In this document: positions 14,749 to 23,260 of the stretch, one piece after another | Position numbering within the stretch: position 1 is the stretch's first letter | Layout of the letters: every line of letters begins with the position of its first letter | Source: Streptomyces graminilatus | Lineage (GTDB): Bacteria; Actinomycetota; Actinomycetes; Streptomycetales; Streptomycetaceae | Length of the DNA stretch: 37,282 nt | Direction: 5' to 3' | Assembly: GCF_001418565.1 (NCBI RefSeq) | Contig: NZ_LIQQ01000279.1 | Coordinates: 1-37,282, forward strand | Translations under genes and position numbers: made by a program | Notes under the pieces: generated by a model | What the model was told of the DNA's origin: nothing | The model's input: the letters and a program-made list of their open reading frames with translations, nothing else | Databases searched by the model: none

Positions 14749-14929
14749 ATCCACTCCATATGTTACTCGTGCGGGCGAAATCCCGCGTCGCCCGGTGCGT
14801 CCGTTTGCGTCGCACCCGTCACCGCCTCCTGAATCCGGCGGCGCGAACCTCGCAACTGGCAACGACTCCGGATGGCCGCCGTCACGTCGCTCGTTCGAGG
14901 AGAGGTCCCAGGTTTGCGAGACTGTGGCG

Positions 14930-15868
14930 GTGAGCAGCGCAGCCCCCACCCCACGAGTCATCGCCGTCGTCGGCCCCACCGCGGCCGGAAAGTCCGATCT
15001 GGGCGTCTTTCTCGCTCGGCGTCTCGGCGGCGAGGTCGTCAACGCCGACTCGATGCAGCTCTACCGGGGGATGGATATCGGCACCGCCAAGTTGACGCCC
15101 GAGGAGCGCGGCGGAGTCCCGCACCACCTCCTGGACATCTGGGAGGTGACCGTCGCGGCGAGCGTCGCCGAGTACCAGCGCCTCGCCCGCGCGCGGATCG
15201 ACGCGCTGCTCGCCGAAGGCCGCTGGCCGGTCCTGGTCGGCGGCTCCGGCCTGTACGTCCGCGGAGCCGTCGACAACCTGGAGTTCCCCGGCACCGATCC
15301 CGAGGTCAGGGCCCGGCTCGAGGAGGAGCTGGCCCTGCGCGGCTCCGGGGCCCTGCACGCCCGGCTGGCCGCCGCCGACCCCGGGGCCGGGCAGGCGATC
15401 CTGCCGAGCAACGGCCGCCGTATCGTCCGGGCGCTGGAGGTCATCGAGATCACCGGCAAGCCCTTCACCGCCAACCTTCCGGGACACGACTCCGTGTACG
15501 ACACCGTGCAGATCGGCGTCGACGTGTCCCGCCCGGAGCTGGACGAGCGCATCGCGCGCCGGGTCGACCGGATGTGGGAGGCGGGGCTGGTGGACGAGGT
15601 GCGCGCGCTGGAGGCGCGGGGCCTGCGCGAGGGGCGCACGGCATCGCGCGCGCTGGGTTACCAGCAGGTGCTCTCGGCGCTCGCCGGGGAGTGCGGAGAG
15701 GACGAGGCGCGCGCCGAGACCGTGCGTGCCACCAAGCGCTTCGCGCGCCGTCAGGATTCCTGGTTCAGGCGCGATCCCCGGGTGCACTGGTTGAGTGGGG
15801 CCGCGGCGGATCTTGCGGAACTTCCGCACCTCGCACTGGCGTTGGTCGAACGACCGGTCACAGCCTGA
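14930..15868 (+). CDS. miaA: tRNA dimethylallyltransferase MiaA
   Basis: Transfers the dimethylallyl group of DMAPP to N6 of A37 in tRNAs reading UNN codons, giving i6A, the substrate of MiaB. The 312 residues show the P-loop GPTAAGKS (15-22), the DSMQLYRGMDIGTAK motif, VGGSGLYVRG, LPSNGRRIVRALEV and the C-terminal TKRFARRQDSWFRRD. I use GTG 14930; GTG 14924 is two codons upstream in frame. The only purine-rich stretch (14897-14905) is about 25 nt away, so the exact start is uncertain. In Streptomyces A37 modification matters for the tRNA that reads rare UUA codons, giving the gene developmental relevance. Confidence 0.95.
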   Translation: MSSAAPTPRVIAVVGPTAAGKSDLGVFLARRLGGEVVNADSMQLYRGMDIGTAKLTPEERGGVPHHLLDIWEVTVAASVAEYQRLARARIDALLAEGRWPVLVGGSGLYVRGAVDNLEFPGTDPEVRARLEEELALRGSGALHARLAAADPGAGQAILPSNGRRIVRALEVIEITGKPFTANLPGHDSVYDTVQIGVDVSRPELDERIARRVDRMWEAGLVDEVRALEARGLREGRTASRALGYQQVLSALAGECGEDEARAETVRATKRFARRQDSWFRRDPRVHWLSGAAADLAELPHLALALVERPVTA

Positions 15869-15896
15869 TCACGTCCTGGCATCGGGACGCTCAGGC
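15863..15896 (+). terminator. Hairpin overlapping the miaA stop
   Basis: GCCTGA (15863-15868) pairs with TCAGGC (15891-15896), and inside it CGTCC pairs with GGACG. The outer arm includes the miaA stop codon. There is no T tract; this is a moderate candidate terminator or mRNA-stabilising element. Confidence 0.4.
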
Positions 15897-15976
15897 CGTC
15901 ATCCAGGCCTCCGGCGCCGTGCCATCATCGAGCTTCGATCGACCAAGTGGAGTCCGAGTTGGGAGGGCGCGTGGCG

Positions 15977-16465
15977 ATGGAGGCCGGCCCTCGCGACACC
16001 GCACAAGGTGTGGGACACATCACAGGTGACGGTGGCGAAACGGAACGGGACGAGGATCGTCTGAGCCCCGACGGGCCCGACGAGACACAGGGCGGCGTGA
16101 CCGCCGACGGACCCGGACCGGACGAGATGTTCCTCGGTCCCGAGGTCGAGGTCGAACTCCGGCCGCAGCGCCGTCTGCGCATCTGGCAGCTCGCCCCGAT
16201 CGTGGTCCTGGCGGCGCTCGGTTCCCTGATGTTCGCCTTCCCGCTGGCGTTCGACTTCGGCGACAGCGGGGCCGTGATCGCCATGCTGGGGCTGCTCATC
16301 TGCTCCTGCGCGGCGGGCTGGGGCATGATGGCCGCCCGCCGGGTCGGCTACTCGGCACCGGGGCTCGGTGAGGGCCGCCGGGACTGGCGGGTCGCGCTCG
16401 CGTACGTCGTGACGGTGGTCGTGGTCATCGGGCTCGCCGTGTGGAGAGTGGCCCGGCTGAGGTGA
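15977..16465 (+). CDS. Three-TM membrane protein of unknown function
   Basis: A 162-residue protein with an acidic, Gly/Asp-rich N-terminus of about 65 residues, then three hydrophobic segments: IWQLAPIVVLAALGSLMFAF, AVIAMLGLLICSCAAGWGMM and VALAYVVTVVVVIGLAVW. It has no catalytic motif. ATG 15977 has GGGAGGG about 9 nt upstream; GTG 15971 and GTG 15947 are in-frame alternatives. It lies between miaA and dapF in the same direction. I do not recognise the family. Confidence 0.7.
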   Translation: MEAGPRDTAQGVGHITGDGGETERDEDRLSPDGPDETQGGVTADGPGPDEMFLGPEVEVELRPQRRLRIWQLAPIVVLAALGSLMFAFPLAFDFGDSGAVIAMLGLLICSCAAGWGMMAARRVGYSAPGLGEGRRDWRVALAYVVTVVVVIGLAVWRVARLR

Positions 16466-16535
16466 GCCGGGCGCCGATCCCGGGACCAGCCCTGTCTGCG
16501 CGCGAACCGAGATCCGCCCTGTCGTACCCACCCCG

Positions 16536-16541
16536 TACGAT
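16536..16541 (+). promoter_or_regulatory. -10 box for dapF
   Basis: TACGAT is followed by CGGGGG and the dapF ATG. The spacing fits a leaderless transcript. GGGGG directly before the ATG is too close to act as a normal ribosome binding site. Confidence 0.4.
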
Positions 16542-16547
16542 CGGGGG

Positions 16548-17417
16548 ATGAGCACGCGGATCGCCTTCCTCAAGGGACACGGGACCGAGAACGACTTCGT
16601 GATCGTCCCCGACCCCGAGAACCTCGTCGACCTCCCCCCGGCCGCGGTCGCCGCCCTGTGCGACCGGCGTGCGGGCATCGGGGGTGACGGCCTGCTGCAC
16701 GTCGTGCGGTCCGCCGCCCATCCCGAGGCCAGGGGCATGGCGGCCGAGGCGGAGTGGTTCATGGACTACCGCAACGGCGACGGCTCGATCGCCGAGATGT
16801 GCGGCAACGGGGTGCGGGTCTTCGCGCGCTACCTCCAGCGGGCCGGACACGCGACCGAAGGGGACCTCAAGGTCGCCACGCGCGGGGGCGTGAAGAGCGT
16901 GCACATCGCCAAGGGCGGGGACGTCACCGTCGGCATGGGCAAGGCACTCCTCCCCGAAGGGGAGGTCACCGTGCGGGTCGACGAGCGCAGCTGGCCCGCG
17001 CTGAACGTGAACATGGGCAATCCCCACGCGGTCGCCTTCGTGGACGATCTCGCGCACGCGGGCAACCTGTTCACCACGCCCCCGTTCAGCCCGGCCTCCG
17101 TCTACCCGGACGGGGTCAACATCGAGTTCGTGGTCGACCGGGGCCCGCGGCACGTCGCCCTGCGCGTGCACGAGCGCGGGTCCGGCGAGACCCGCTCGTG
17201 CGGCACGGGCGCGTGTGCCGTCGCCGTGGCCGCCGCCCGGCGCGACGGCGCCGACCCGGCCGTGACGGGGACACCGGTGACGTACACCGTCGATGTGCCC
17301 GGCGGGCGCCTGGTGATCACCGAGCGGGCCGACGGCGAGATCGAGATGACCGGTCCCGCGGTGATCGTCGCCGAGGGCGAGATCGACGCGGATTGGCTGG
17401 AAAACGCGGTGAACTGA
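16548..17417 (+). CDS. dapF: Diaminopimelate epimerase
   Basis: Converts LL- to meso-diaminopimelate, the direct lysine precursor. Streptomycetes use LL-DAP in peptidoglycan, so here the enzyme mainly serves lysine synthesis. The 289-residue protein has the two catalytic cysteines in their standard settings, Cys85 in EMCGNGVR and Cys218 in SCGTGACA. It also has the substrate loops GHGTENDFVIV and NVNMGNPHAV. It is a cofactor-independent racemase of normal length. A TACGAT box 6 nt before the ATG suggests a leaderless message. Confidence 0.96.
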   Translation: MSTRIAFLKGHGTENDFVIVPDPENLVDLPPAAVAALCDRRAGIGGDGLLHVVRSAAHPEARGMAAEAEWFMDYRNGDGSIAEMCGNGVRVFARYLQRAGHATEGDLKVATRGGVKSVHIAKGGDVTVGMGKALLPEGEVTVRVDERSWPALNVNMGNPHAVAFVDDLAHAGNLFTTPPFSPASVYPDGVNIEFVVDRGPRHVALRVHERGSGETRSCGTGACAVAVAAARRDGADPAVTGTPVTYTVDVPGGRLVITERADGEIEMTGPAVIVAEGEIDADWLENAVN

Positions 17418-17715
17418 AGCGGGCAACGGCTTGATGTTGCAGGCCATTAGTTCCGTGAACCAGGGAAAAGAAGGATCCGGCGTTATCTGGGGGCCGGAAA
17501 AACGGTTGGTCTCCGCTCGGGTGGCCCGGAAACGCGTACGTCCGAACCGTCGCTCGAATGGGTGATCCGTTTCACGCTCGACGAGAGGTGGTCGGCCGCG
17601 CGTGGTGGGCTCGGTAGCATCAAGCACCGGCCCGGACGGGGGAACACCATCATCCCCTGAGCCGTCGTCCGCCATGGGGCATCCCGTCCGCCGGTCCAGG
17701 TAGCCGGAGGTGCCC
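17418..17715 (+). other. 298-bp intergenic region before rshA
   Basis: No gene is seen here. A TAGCAT (17615-17620) could be a -10 box about 95 bases before rshA, but no good -35 accompanies it. No strong inverted repeat follows dapF, so read-through into rshA is possible. The stretch around 17430-17510 is relatively A/T-rich for this genome. Confidence 0.4.
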
Positions 17716-19953
17716 ATGAGTGCGGAGGCCACGAATCCCGCGAGCCCAGGTGCTGCGACATCCTCGCCCGAGCTCGCGGCACCGCTCGAACAGGACGGAT
17801 CCCCGTCCCCCCGCCGGCGGACCCGCCCCAGGATCGATCTGCGCCGGCTGGGCCGGGCGGCCTTCCTCGGCTCCGCGGCCCGCGACCGGCTGCCCGACGC
17901 CATCAGCCATGTCGCCGAGGTGCACCGCGCCCACCACCCCGAGGCCGACCTCGAACCGCTGCGCCGGGCCTACGTCCTGGCCGAGTCCTCGCACCGCGGC
18001 CAGATGCGCAAGAGCGGCGAGCCCTACATCACGCACCCGCTCGCCGTGACCCTCATCCTCGCCGAACTCGGCGCGGAGACCACGACCTTGACGGCGTCTC
18101 TGCTCCACGACACCGTCGAGGACACGGACGTGACGCTCGATCAGGTCGGCGAGGAGTTCGGCGCCGAGGTCCGCTACATCGTCGACGGCGTGACCAAGCT
18201 GGAGAAGGTCGACTACGGCGCCGCCGCCGAACCCGAGACCTTCCGCAAGATGCTGGTCGCCACCGGCAACGACGTCCGCGTGATGTCGATCAAACTCGCC
18301 GACCGGCTGCACAACATGCGCACCCTGGGCGTGATGCGCCCCGAGAAGCAGGAACGCATCGCCAAGGTGACCCGGGACGTGCTCATCCCGCTCGCCGAAC
18401 GCCTCGGCGTCCAGGCGCTCAAGACCGAACTGGAGGACCTGGTCTTCGCGATCCTGCACCCGGAGGAGTACCGCCACACCCGGGAGCTGATCGTCGACAA
18501 CACCTCCCGCGCGGACGACCCGCTCGCCGAGATCGCAGACGAGGTGCGCACGGTACTGCGCGACTCGGGGATCCAGGCCGAAGTCGTCATCCGGCCACGG
18601 CACTTCGTCTCCCTGCACCGGGCGTCGCGCAAGCGCGGCCAGTTGCGCGGCTCCGATTTCGGACGGGTCCTGGTCCTCGTCAACGAGGACGCCGACTGCT
18701 ACGGCGTCCTCGGCGAGCTCCACACCTGCATGACGCCCGTCGTCTCGGAGTTCAAGGACTTCATCGCCGTACCCAAGTTCAACCTCTACCAGTCGCTGCA
18801 CACCGCCGTCGCCCGCGCGGACGGCCAGGTCGCCGAAGTGCTCATCCGCACCCACCGGATGCACAAGGCCGCCGAAGCGGGCGTCATCGCGCTCGGCAAT
18901 CCCTACGCTCCTCCTTCGGAGGAGCAGACCGACGGCGACGGGGCACGGTCCGGACTCGACGACGGCGAGCGCGTCGACCCCACCCGGCCCGGCTGGCTGT
19001 CCCGGCTGCTCGACTGGCAGGAGGCCGCCCCCGACCCCGACACCTTCTGGTCCGCCCTGCGCGAGGACCTCGCCCAGGACCGCGAGATCACCGTCTTCCG
19101 GGCCGACGGAGGCTCGCTGGGGCTGCCCGAGGGCGCGAGCTGCGTGGACGCCGCGTACGCCCTGTACGGCGAGGACGCGCACGCCTGCATCGGCGCCCGC
19201 GTCAACGGCCGGCTGGCGACGCTGAGCACGGTTCTGCGGGACGGCGACACCGTCCAGCTCCTCATGGGGCAGGACGCGGCCTCCGAGCCCTCCAGGGAGT
19301 GGCTGGAGCACGCCCACACGCCCGTGGCCAGGATCGCCATCCAGCGCTGGCTGGCCGCCCATCCGGCGCACAGCGACCCGGCGAACGCGGCGCCGAGATC
19401 CTCCGGCGACCCCACACAGGCCGAGGAGGCCACCGCGGAGGCCGCCCGAGTGGCCGCCGACGCCCGCTCGGCCAAGGGCGGCACCGCGTCCTCCGACCCC
19501 GCCGCGACCGCCGTCGTCGACCAGCCCGGCGCGACCGTACGCCTCGCCGGCTGCTGTACGCCCGTACCGCCCGACGAGGTCACCGGCTTCGCCGTGCGCG
19601 GGGGAGTGGTGACCGTCCACCGGGTGGAGTGCGCCGGGGTGGCGCACATGAAGAGCTCGGGGCGCGCGGAGGTCGGCGTGCACTGGGGGGACACCACCGA
19701 GGCCCGGGTGACCCTGGTCGCCGAATCGTTCGGCCGGCCCCACCTGCTGGCCGACCTCACCGAAGCCATCGCCCTGGAGGGCGTCGCGATCGTCTCGGCG
19801 ACCGTCGAACCCCCCAGCCAGCAACGCGTACGGCACACCTACACCCTCCAACTCCCGGACGCCGCGCACCTTCCGGCTCTCATGCGGGCCATGCGCAATG
19901 TGCCGGGCGTGTACGACGTGAGCCGGGCGCAGCATCACGTCGCCGTTCCCTGA
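17716..19953 (+). CDS. rshA: RelA/SpoT homologue RshA
   Basis: Second long (p)ppGpp-related enzyme of streptomycetes beside RelA. Of 745 residues, the HD hydrolase domain lies at about 80-230 with His131-Asp132 in LLHDTVEDTD and the flanking YITHPLAV. The synthetase-like domain (about 290-393) keeps RPRHFVSLHR, EFKDFIAVPKFNLYQSLHTAV and EVLIRT. TGS (about 455-520) and a C-terminal ACT domain (from ARVTLVAESFGRPHLLADL) follow, with a Cys motif AGCCTPVPPDEV between. The synthetase core departs from canonical forms: SDFGRVLVLV stands where YDLxAxRVI is usual, and the AAHW motif reads VIALGNP. Start ATG 17716 follows GGAGG. The N-terminal 45 residues and two inter-domain linkers are low-complexity. 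Confidence 0.92.
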   Translation: MSAEATNPASPGAATSSPELAAPLEQDGSPSPRRRTRPRIDLRRLGRAAFLGSAARDRLPDAISHVAEVHRAHHPEADLEPLRRAYVLAESSHRGQMRKSGEPYITHPLAVTLILAELGAETTTLTASLLHDTVEDTDVTLDQVGEEFGAEVRYIVDGVTKLEKVDYGAAAEPETFRKMLVATGNDVRVMSIKLADRLHNMRTLGVMRPEKQERIAKVTRDVLIPLAERLGVQALKTELEDLVFAILHPEEYRHTRELIVDNTSRADDPLAEIADEVRTVLRDSGIQAEVVIRPRHFVSLHRASRKRGQLRGSDFGRVLVLVNEDADCYGVLGELHTCMTPVVSEFKDFIAVPKFNLYQSLHTAVARADGQVAEVLIRTHRMHKAAEAGVIALGNPYAPPSEEQTDGDGARSGLDDGERVDPTRPGWLSRLLDWQEAAPDPDTFWSALREDLAQDREITVFRADGGSLGLPEGASCVDAAYALYGEDAHACIGARVNGRLATLSTVLRDGDTVQLLMGQDAASEPSREWLEHAHTPVARIAIQRWLAAHPAHSDPANAAPRSSGDPTQAEEATAEAARVAADARSAKGGTASSDPAATAVVDQPGATVRLAGCCTPVPPDEVTGFAVRGGVVTVHRVECAGVAHMKSSGRAEVGVHWGDTTEARVTLVAESFGRPHLLADLTEAIALEGVAIVSATVEPPSQQRVRHTYTLQLPDAAHLPALMRAMRNVPGVYDVSRAQHHVAVP

Positions 19954-19954
19954 G

Positions 19955-19970
19955 CCACCCGTTCGGGTGG
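19955..19970 (+). terminator. Hairpin directly after rshA
   Basis: CCACCC and GGGTGG around a GTTC loop form a compact 6-bp stem starting 2 bases after the rshA stop. Confidence 0.5.
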
Positions 19971-20022
19971 GCCCGGCGCGAGTCGTCGCCCTCCGGCGGG
20001 CGGGCGCTGGTAGCGGTGGTGC

Positions 20023-21477
20023 ATGCTGCTCAACCCCCGCACCCGGTTCATGCCGGCGCTGCTCGCCTCCGCCGTCTCCGTCTGCCTCCTCGCCGCGAGT
20101 GCCCCCGCGGCACCCCTGGGTGTCGGCGACCGCCTCTTCCCGCACCTGGGCAACCCCGGGTACGACGTGGCGTCGTACGACCTCGCCTTCAGCTACCCGG
20201 GAACCAACAGCAAGCCGCTGTCGGCCGTCACGACCATCGACGCCTGGACGACCACCGAACTCGACCGGATCAACCTCGACTTCTCCCACGGCACGGTGTC
20301 CTCGGTCGAGGTCGACGGCGAGCCCGCGACGTTCGCCGGCGCCGACGAGGACCTGGTGGTGACGCCCCGGAAACCGCTGCTCGCCGGGAGCTGGACACGG
20401 ATCACCGTGCGGCACACCAGCGACCCCGTGTCCCCGGGAGGCCGGGACGGCGGCTGGGTGCGGACGAACGACGGCCTGGCCATGGCCAACCAGGCCGATG
20501 TCGCGCACCTGGTGTTCCCGTGCAACGACCACCCCTCCGACAAGGCGATGTTCACCATCAGGGTCACCGCCCCGAACGCCTATACGGCCGTGGCCAACGG
20601 TCTGCCGACCGGCGTCGACCGCGTCGGCGGTGCCACGACCTGGACGTACCGCACCCAGCACCCCATGGCCACCGAGCTGGCCCAGGTGTCCATCGGCCGC
20701 TCCACCGTGGTGCACCGCGCCGGACCGCACGGCCTGCCCGTACGCGATGTCGTGCCCACCAAGGACCGCGCGCTGCTCGAACCGTGGCTGAAGAAGACGC
20801 CCGCGCAGATCGAGTGGCTGGAGAGCAAGGTCGGCCGCTACCCGTTCGAGACGTACGGGGTCCTCATGGCCGAGGCGTCGACCGGCTTCGAGCTGGAGAC
20901 GCAGACCCTCTCCCTCTTCGAGAGAGACCTGTTCACCGAGCCCGCCTACCCCGAGTGGTACGTCGACTCGATCATGGTCCACGAACTGTCCCACCAGTGG
21001 TTCGGCGACAGCGTGAGCCCGCGCACCTGGTCCGACCTGTGGCTCAACGAAGGACACGCCACCTGGTACGAGGCCCTGTACGCGGAGGAGAAGGCGGGCC
21101 GGAAGCTCGCCGACCGCATGAAGGCGGCGTACGGCGCCTCGGACCGCTGGCGGGCCACCGGCGGACCACCGGCCGCCCCCAAGCCGCCCAAGGCCGGCCA
21201 GAAGATCGGCATCTTCCGCCCGAACGTCTACGACGGGGCCGCCCTCGCCCTCTACGCCCTGCGCCAGGAGATCGGCCGCCCGGCGTTCGAACGGGTGGAG
21301 GAGGCGTGGGTCGGCCTCCACAAGGACGGCGTCGCGGGCACCGCCGACTTCGAGCGCCTCGCCTCCGACATCGCGGGGCGGGACCTGAGCGCGTTCTTCC
21401 AGGCCTGGCTGTACGCGGAGAAGACGCCGCCGATGCCCGGGCACCCGGACTGGAAGTCCGTCGCGCCCACGACATAG
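20023..21477 (+). CDS. Secreted M1-family zinc aminopeptidase
   Basis: A 484-residue protein with an N-terminal signal peptide (hydrophobic LLASAVSVCLLAASAPAAP, cleavage expected after residues 27-31), an N-terminal beta domain and a gluzincin catalytic domain. The zinc site is complete: His320-Glu321-Leu-Ser-His324 and the third ligand Glu343 in WLNEGHATW. The catalytic Tyr is in NVYDGAALALYALR. It is shorter than cytosolic PepN (about 860 residues) because the C-terminal superhelical domain is reduced. The likely role is trimming peptides outside the cell. No ribosome binding site precedes the ATG; TAGCGG 6 nt upstream hints at a leaderless start. The protein may begin at the in-frame ATG 20050. 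Confidence 0.87.
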   Translation: MLLNPRTRFMPALLASAVSVCLLAASAPAAPLGVGDRLFPHLGNPGYDVASYDLAFSYPGTNSKPLSAVTTIDAWTTTELDRINLDFSHGTVSSVEVDGEPATFAGADEDLVVTPRKPLLAGSWTRITVRHTSDPVSPGGRDGGWVRTNDGLAMANQADVAHLVFPCNDHPSDKAMFTIRVTAPNAYTAVANGLPTGVDRVGGATTWTYRTQHPMATELAQVSIGRSTVVHRAGPHGLPVRDVVPTKDRALLEPWLKKTPAQIEWLESKVGRYPFETYGVLMAEASTGFELETQTLSLFERDLFTEPAYPEWYVDSIMVHELSHQWFGDSVSPRTWSDLWLNEGHATWYEALYAEEKAGRKLADRMKAAYGASDRWRATGGPPAAPKPPKAGQKIGIFRPNVYDGAALALYALRQEIGRPAFERVEEAWVGLHKDGVAGTADFERLASDIAGRDLSAFFQAWLYAEKTPPMPGHPDWKSVAPTT

Positions 21478-21563
21478 CGCGCGAAATAACACCGTGACGA
21501 GACGGGGCGTGCCGTGCGACCATCTTCAGGTCGGCGGCACCGCCCCGGCCTCACGGACGGCTT

Positions 21564-21578
21564 CCGGGAATCTCCCGG
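21564..21578 (+). terminator. Short hairpin after the M1 peptidase
   Basis: CCGGGA and TCCCGG pair around ATC, 87 bases downstream of the peptidase stop. The stem is short and no T tract follows. Confidence 0.3.
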
Positions 21579-21597
21579 CACGCTTGTACGTTGTGCT

Positions 21598-21623
21598 CGG
21601 TGACGGGGCTCGCTCCGTCACCG
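21598..21623 (+). other. 9-bp hairpin in the hflX leader
   Basis: CGGTGACGG and CCGTCACCG form a perfect stem with an 8-nt loop, 31 bases before the hflX start. TACGTT at 21587-21592 could be a -10 box, which would put this hairpin at the very 5' end of the message, where it might protect it. Confidence 0.45.
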
Positions 21624-21654
21624 CACACCGAAACCCCATCGACGTAAGGACCCA

Positions 21655-23151
21655 ATGACCTCCTCTTCTTCCCCTTCCCAGGACACTGAGCGCCTCGCGC
21701 ACACCTACCCCGAAGGTCTTCGGGCCGATGCCCTGATGGAAGAGGACGTCGCCTGGAGCCACGAGATCGACGGAGAGCGGGACGGCGACCAGTTCGACCG
21801 CTCCGAGCGCGCGGCCCTGCGCCGCGTGGCAGGCCTCTCCACCGAGCTCGAGGACGTCACCGAGGTCGAGTACCGCCAGCTCCGTCTGGAGCGGGTCGTG
21901 CTCGTAGGTGTGTGGACCACGGGCACCATCAGGGACGCGGACAACTCGCTCGCCGAACTCGCCGCCCTCGCGGAGACCGCGGGCGCGCTCGTGCTCGACG
22001 GCGTCGTCCAGCGCCGTGACAAGCCCGACGCGGCCACCTTCATCGGCTCCGGCAAGGCCCTCGAACTGCGGGACATCGTCGTCGAGTCCGGCGCGGACAC
22101 CGTCATCTGCGACGGTGAGCTCAGCCCCGGCCAGCTCATCGCCCTCGAAGACGTCGTCAAGGTCAAGGTCATCGACCGTACGGCCCTGATCCTCGACATC
22201 TTCGCCCAGCACGCCAAGTCCCGAGAGGGCAAGGCACAGGTCGCGCTCGCGCAGATGCAGTACATGCTGCCGAGGCTGCGAGGCTGGGGTCAGTCGCTGT
22301 CCCGTCAGATGGGCGGCGGCAAGGGCGGCGGCCTCGCCACCCGTGGCCCCGGTGAGACCAAGATCGAGACGGACCGGCGCCGGATCCGCGAGAAGATGGC
22401 GAAGATGCGCCGGGAGATCGCGGAGATGAAGACCGGCCGCGAGATCAAGCGCCAGGAGCGTCGCCGCCACAAGGTGCCGTCCGTGGCCATCGCGGGTTAC
22501 ACCAACGCGGGCAAGTCCTCTCTGCTCAACCGCCTCACAGGCGCGGGCGTCCTGGTCGAGAACTCCCTGTTCGCGACGCTCGACCCGACCGTGCGCCGGG
22601 CCGAGACCCCGAGTGGACGCCTGTACACGCTGACCGACACCGTCGGTTTCGTCCGGCACCTGCCGCACCACCTGGTCGAGGCGTTCCGCTCCACCATGGA
22701 GGAGGTCGGCGACGCCGACCTGATCCTGCACGTGGTCGACGGTTCGCACCCGGCGCCGGAGGAGCAGTTGGCCGCCGTGCGCGAGGTCATCAGGGACGTC
22801 GGCGCCACCGGCGTACCCGAGATCGTCGTGATCAACAAGGCCGACGCGGCGGATCCGCTGACGCTCCAGCGGCTGATGCGGATGGAGACGCGGTCGATCG
22901 GGGTGTCCGCCCGCACCGGTCAGGGCATCGACGAACTGCTCGCGCTGATCGACAACGAGCTGCCCCGGCCCTCGGTCGAGATCGAGGCGCTCGTGCCGTA
23001 CACCCACGGCAAGCTGGTCGCCCGTGCCCACACCGAGGGCGAGGTGATCTCCGAGGAGCACACCGGGGAGGGCACGTTGCTGAAGGCGCGGGTGCACGAG
23101 GAGTTGGCGGCGGAACTTTCGCCGTATGTTCCGGCGGCAGTGTCGCTCTAG
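21655..23151 (+). CDS. hflX: Ribosome-associated GTPase HflX
   Basis: GTPase that binds the 50S subunit and, in other bacteria, rescues or splits stalled or hibernating ribosomes under stress. The 498 residues comprise an actinobacterial N-terminal extension (about 1-75), the HflX N-domain with the glycine-rich GGGKGGG and RGPGETKIETDRRRI segment (about 220-245), a coiled-coil linker, and the G domain. G1 is GYTNAGKS (281-288), G3 is DTVGF and G4 is NKAD. The C-terminal domain is intact. Start ATG 21655 follows GTAAGGACCC. The transcript ends at the hairpin 23222-23256. Confidence 0.95.
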   Translation: MTSSSSPSQDTERLAHTYPEGLRADALMEEDVAWSHEIDGERDGDQFDRSERAALRRVAGLSTELEDVTEVEYRQLRLERVVLVGVWTTGTIRDADNSLAELAALAETAGALVLDGVVQRRDKPDAATFIGSGKALELRDIVVESGADTVICDGELSPGQLIALEDVVKVKVIDRTALILDIFAQHAKSREGKAQVALAQMQYMLPRLRGWGQSLSRQMGGGKGGGLATRGPGETKIETDRRRIREKMAKMRREIAEMKTGREIKRQERRRHKVPSVAIAGYTNAGKSSLLNRLTGAGVLVENSLFATLDPTVRRAETPSGRLYTLTDTVGFVRHLPHHLVEAFRSTMEEVGDADLILHVVDGSHPAPEEQLAAVREVIRDVGATGVPEIVVINKADAADPLTLQRLMRMETRSIGVSARTGQGIDELLALIDNELPRPSVEIEALVPYTHGKLVARAHTEGEVISEEHTGEGTLLKARVHEELAAELSPYVPAAVSL

Positions 23152-23190
23152 GCTCCGCCTAGGGGGTTGTTCGTCGTCTGCGGGGCCGTC

Positions 23191-23220
23191 GTGGCTGGTC
23201 GCGCAGTTCCCCGCGCCCCT
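23191..23220. repeat. Dispersed Streptomyces intergenic repeat element
   Basis: The segment containing CTGGTCGCGCAGTTCCCC and GCGCCCCT matches, from memory, a short sequence found in very many intergenic regions of Streptomyces chromosomes, usually near gene ends. It stands between convergent genes just before the terminator. Only one copy is present in this window, so the claim rests on recognition. Confidence 0.6.
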
Positions 23221-23221
23221 G

Positions 23222-23256
23222 GGTTGGCCTCCATGCCGTAGGTATGGAGGCCAACC
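23222..23256. terminator. Bidirectional terminator between hflX and protease
   Basis: GGTTGGCCTCCAT and ATGGAGGCCAACC form a perfect 13-bp stem with a 9-nt loop. The repeat ends 4 bases from the stop codon of the minus-strand protease gene and lies 71 bases after hflX. Confidence 0.85.
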
Positions 23257-23260
23257 GTTG

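Noticed and set aside
17650..21492. A 1280-codon minus-strand open frame opposite rshA and the aminopeptidase
   Set aside because: Same GC-driven shadow effect; no family motif and it overlaps two real genes completely.
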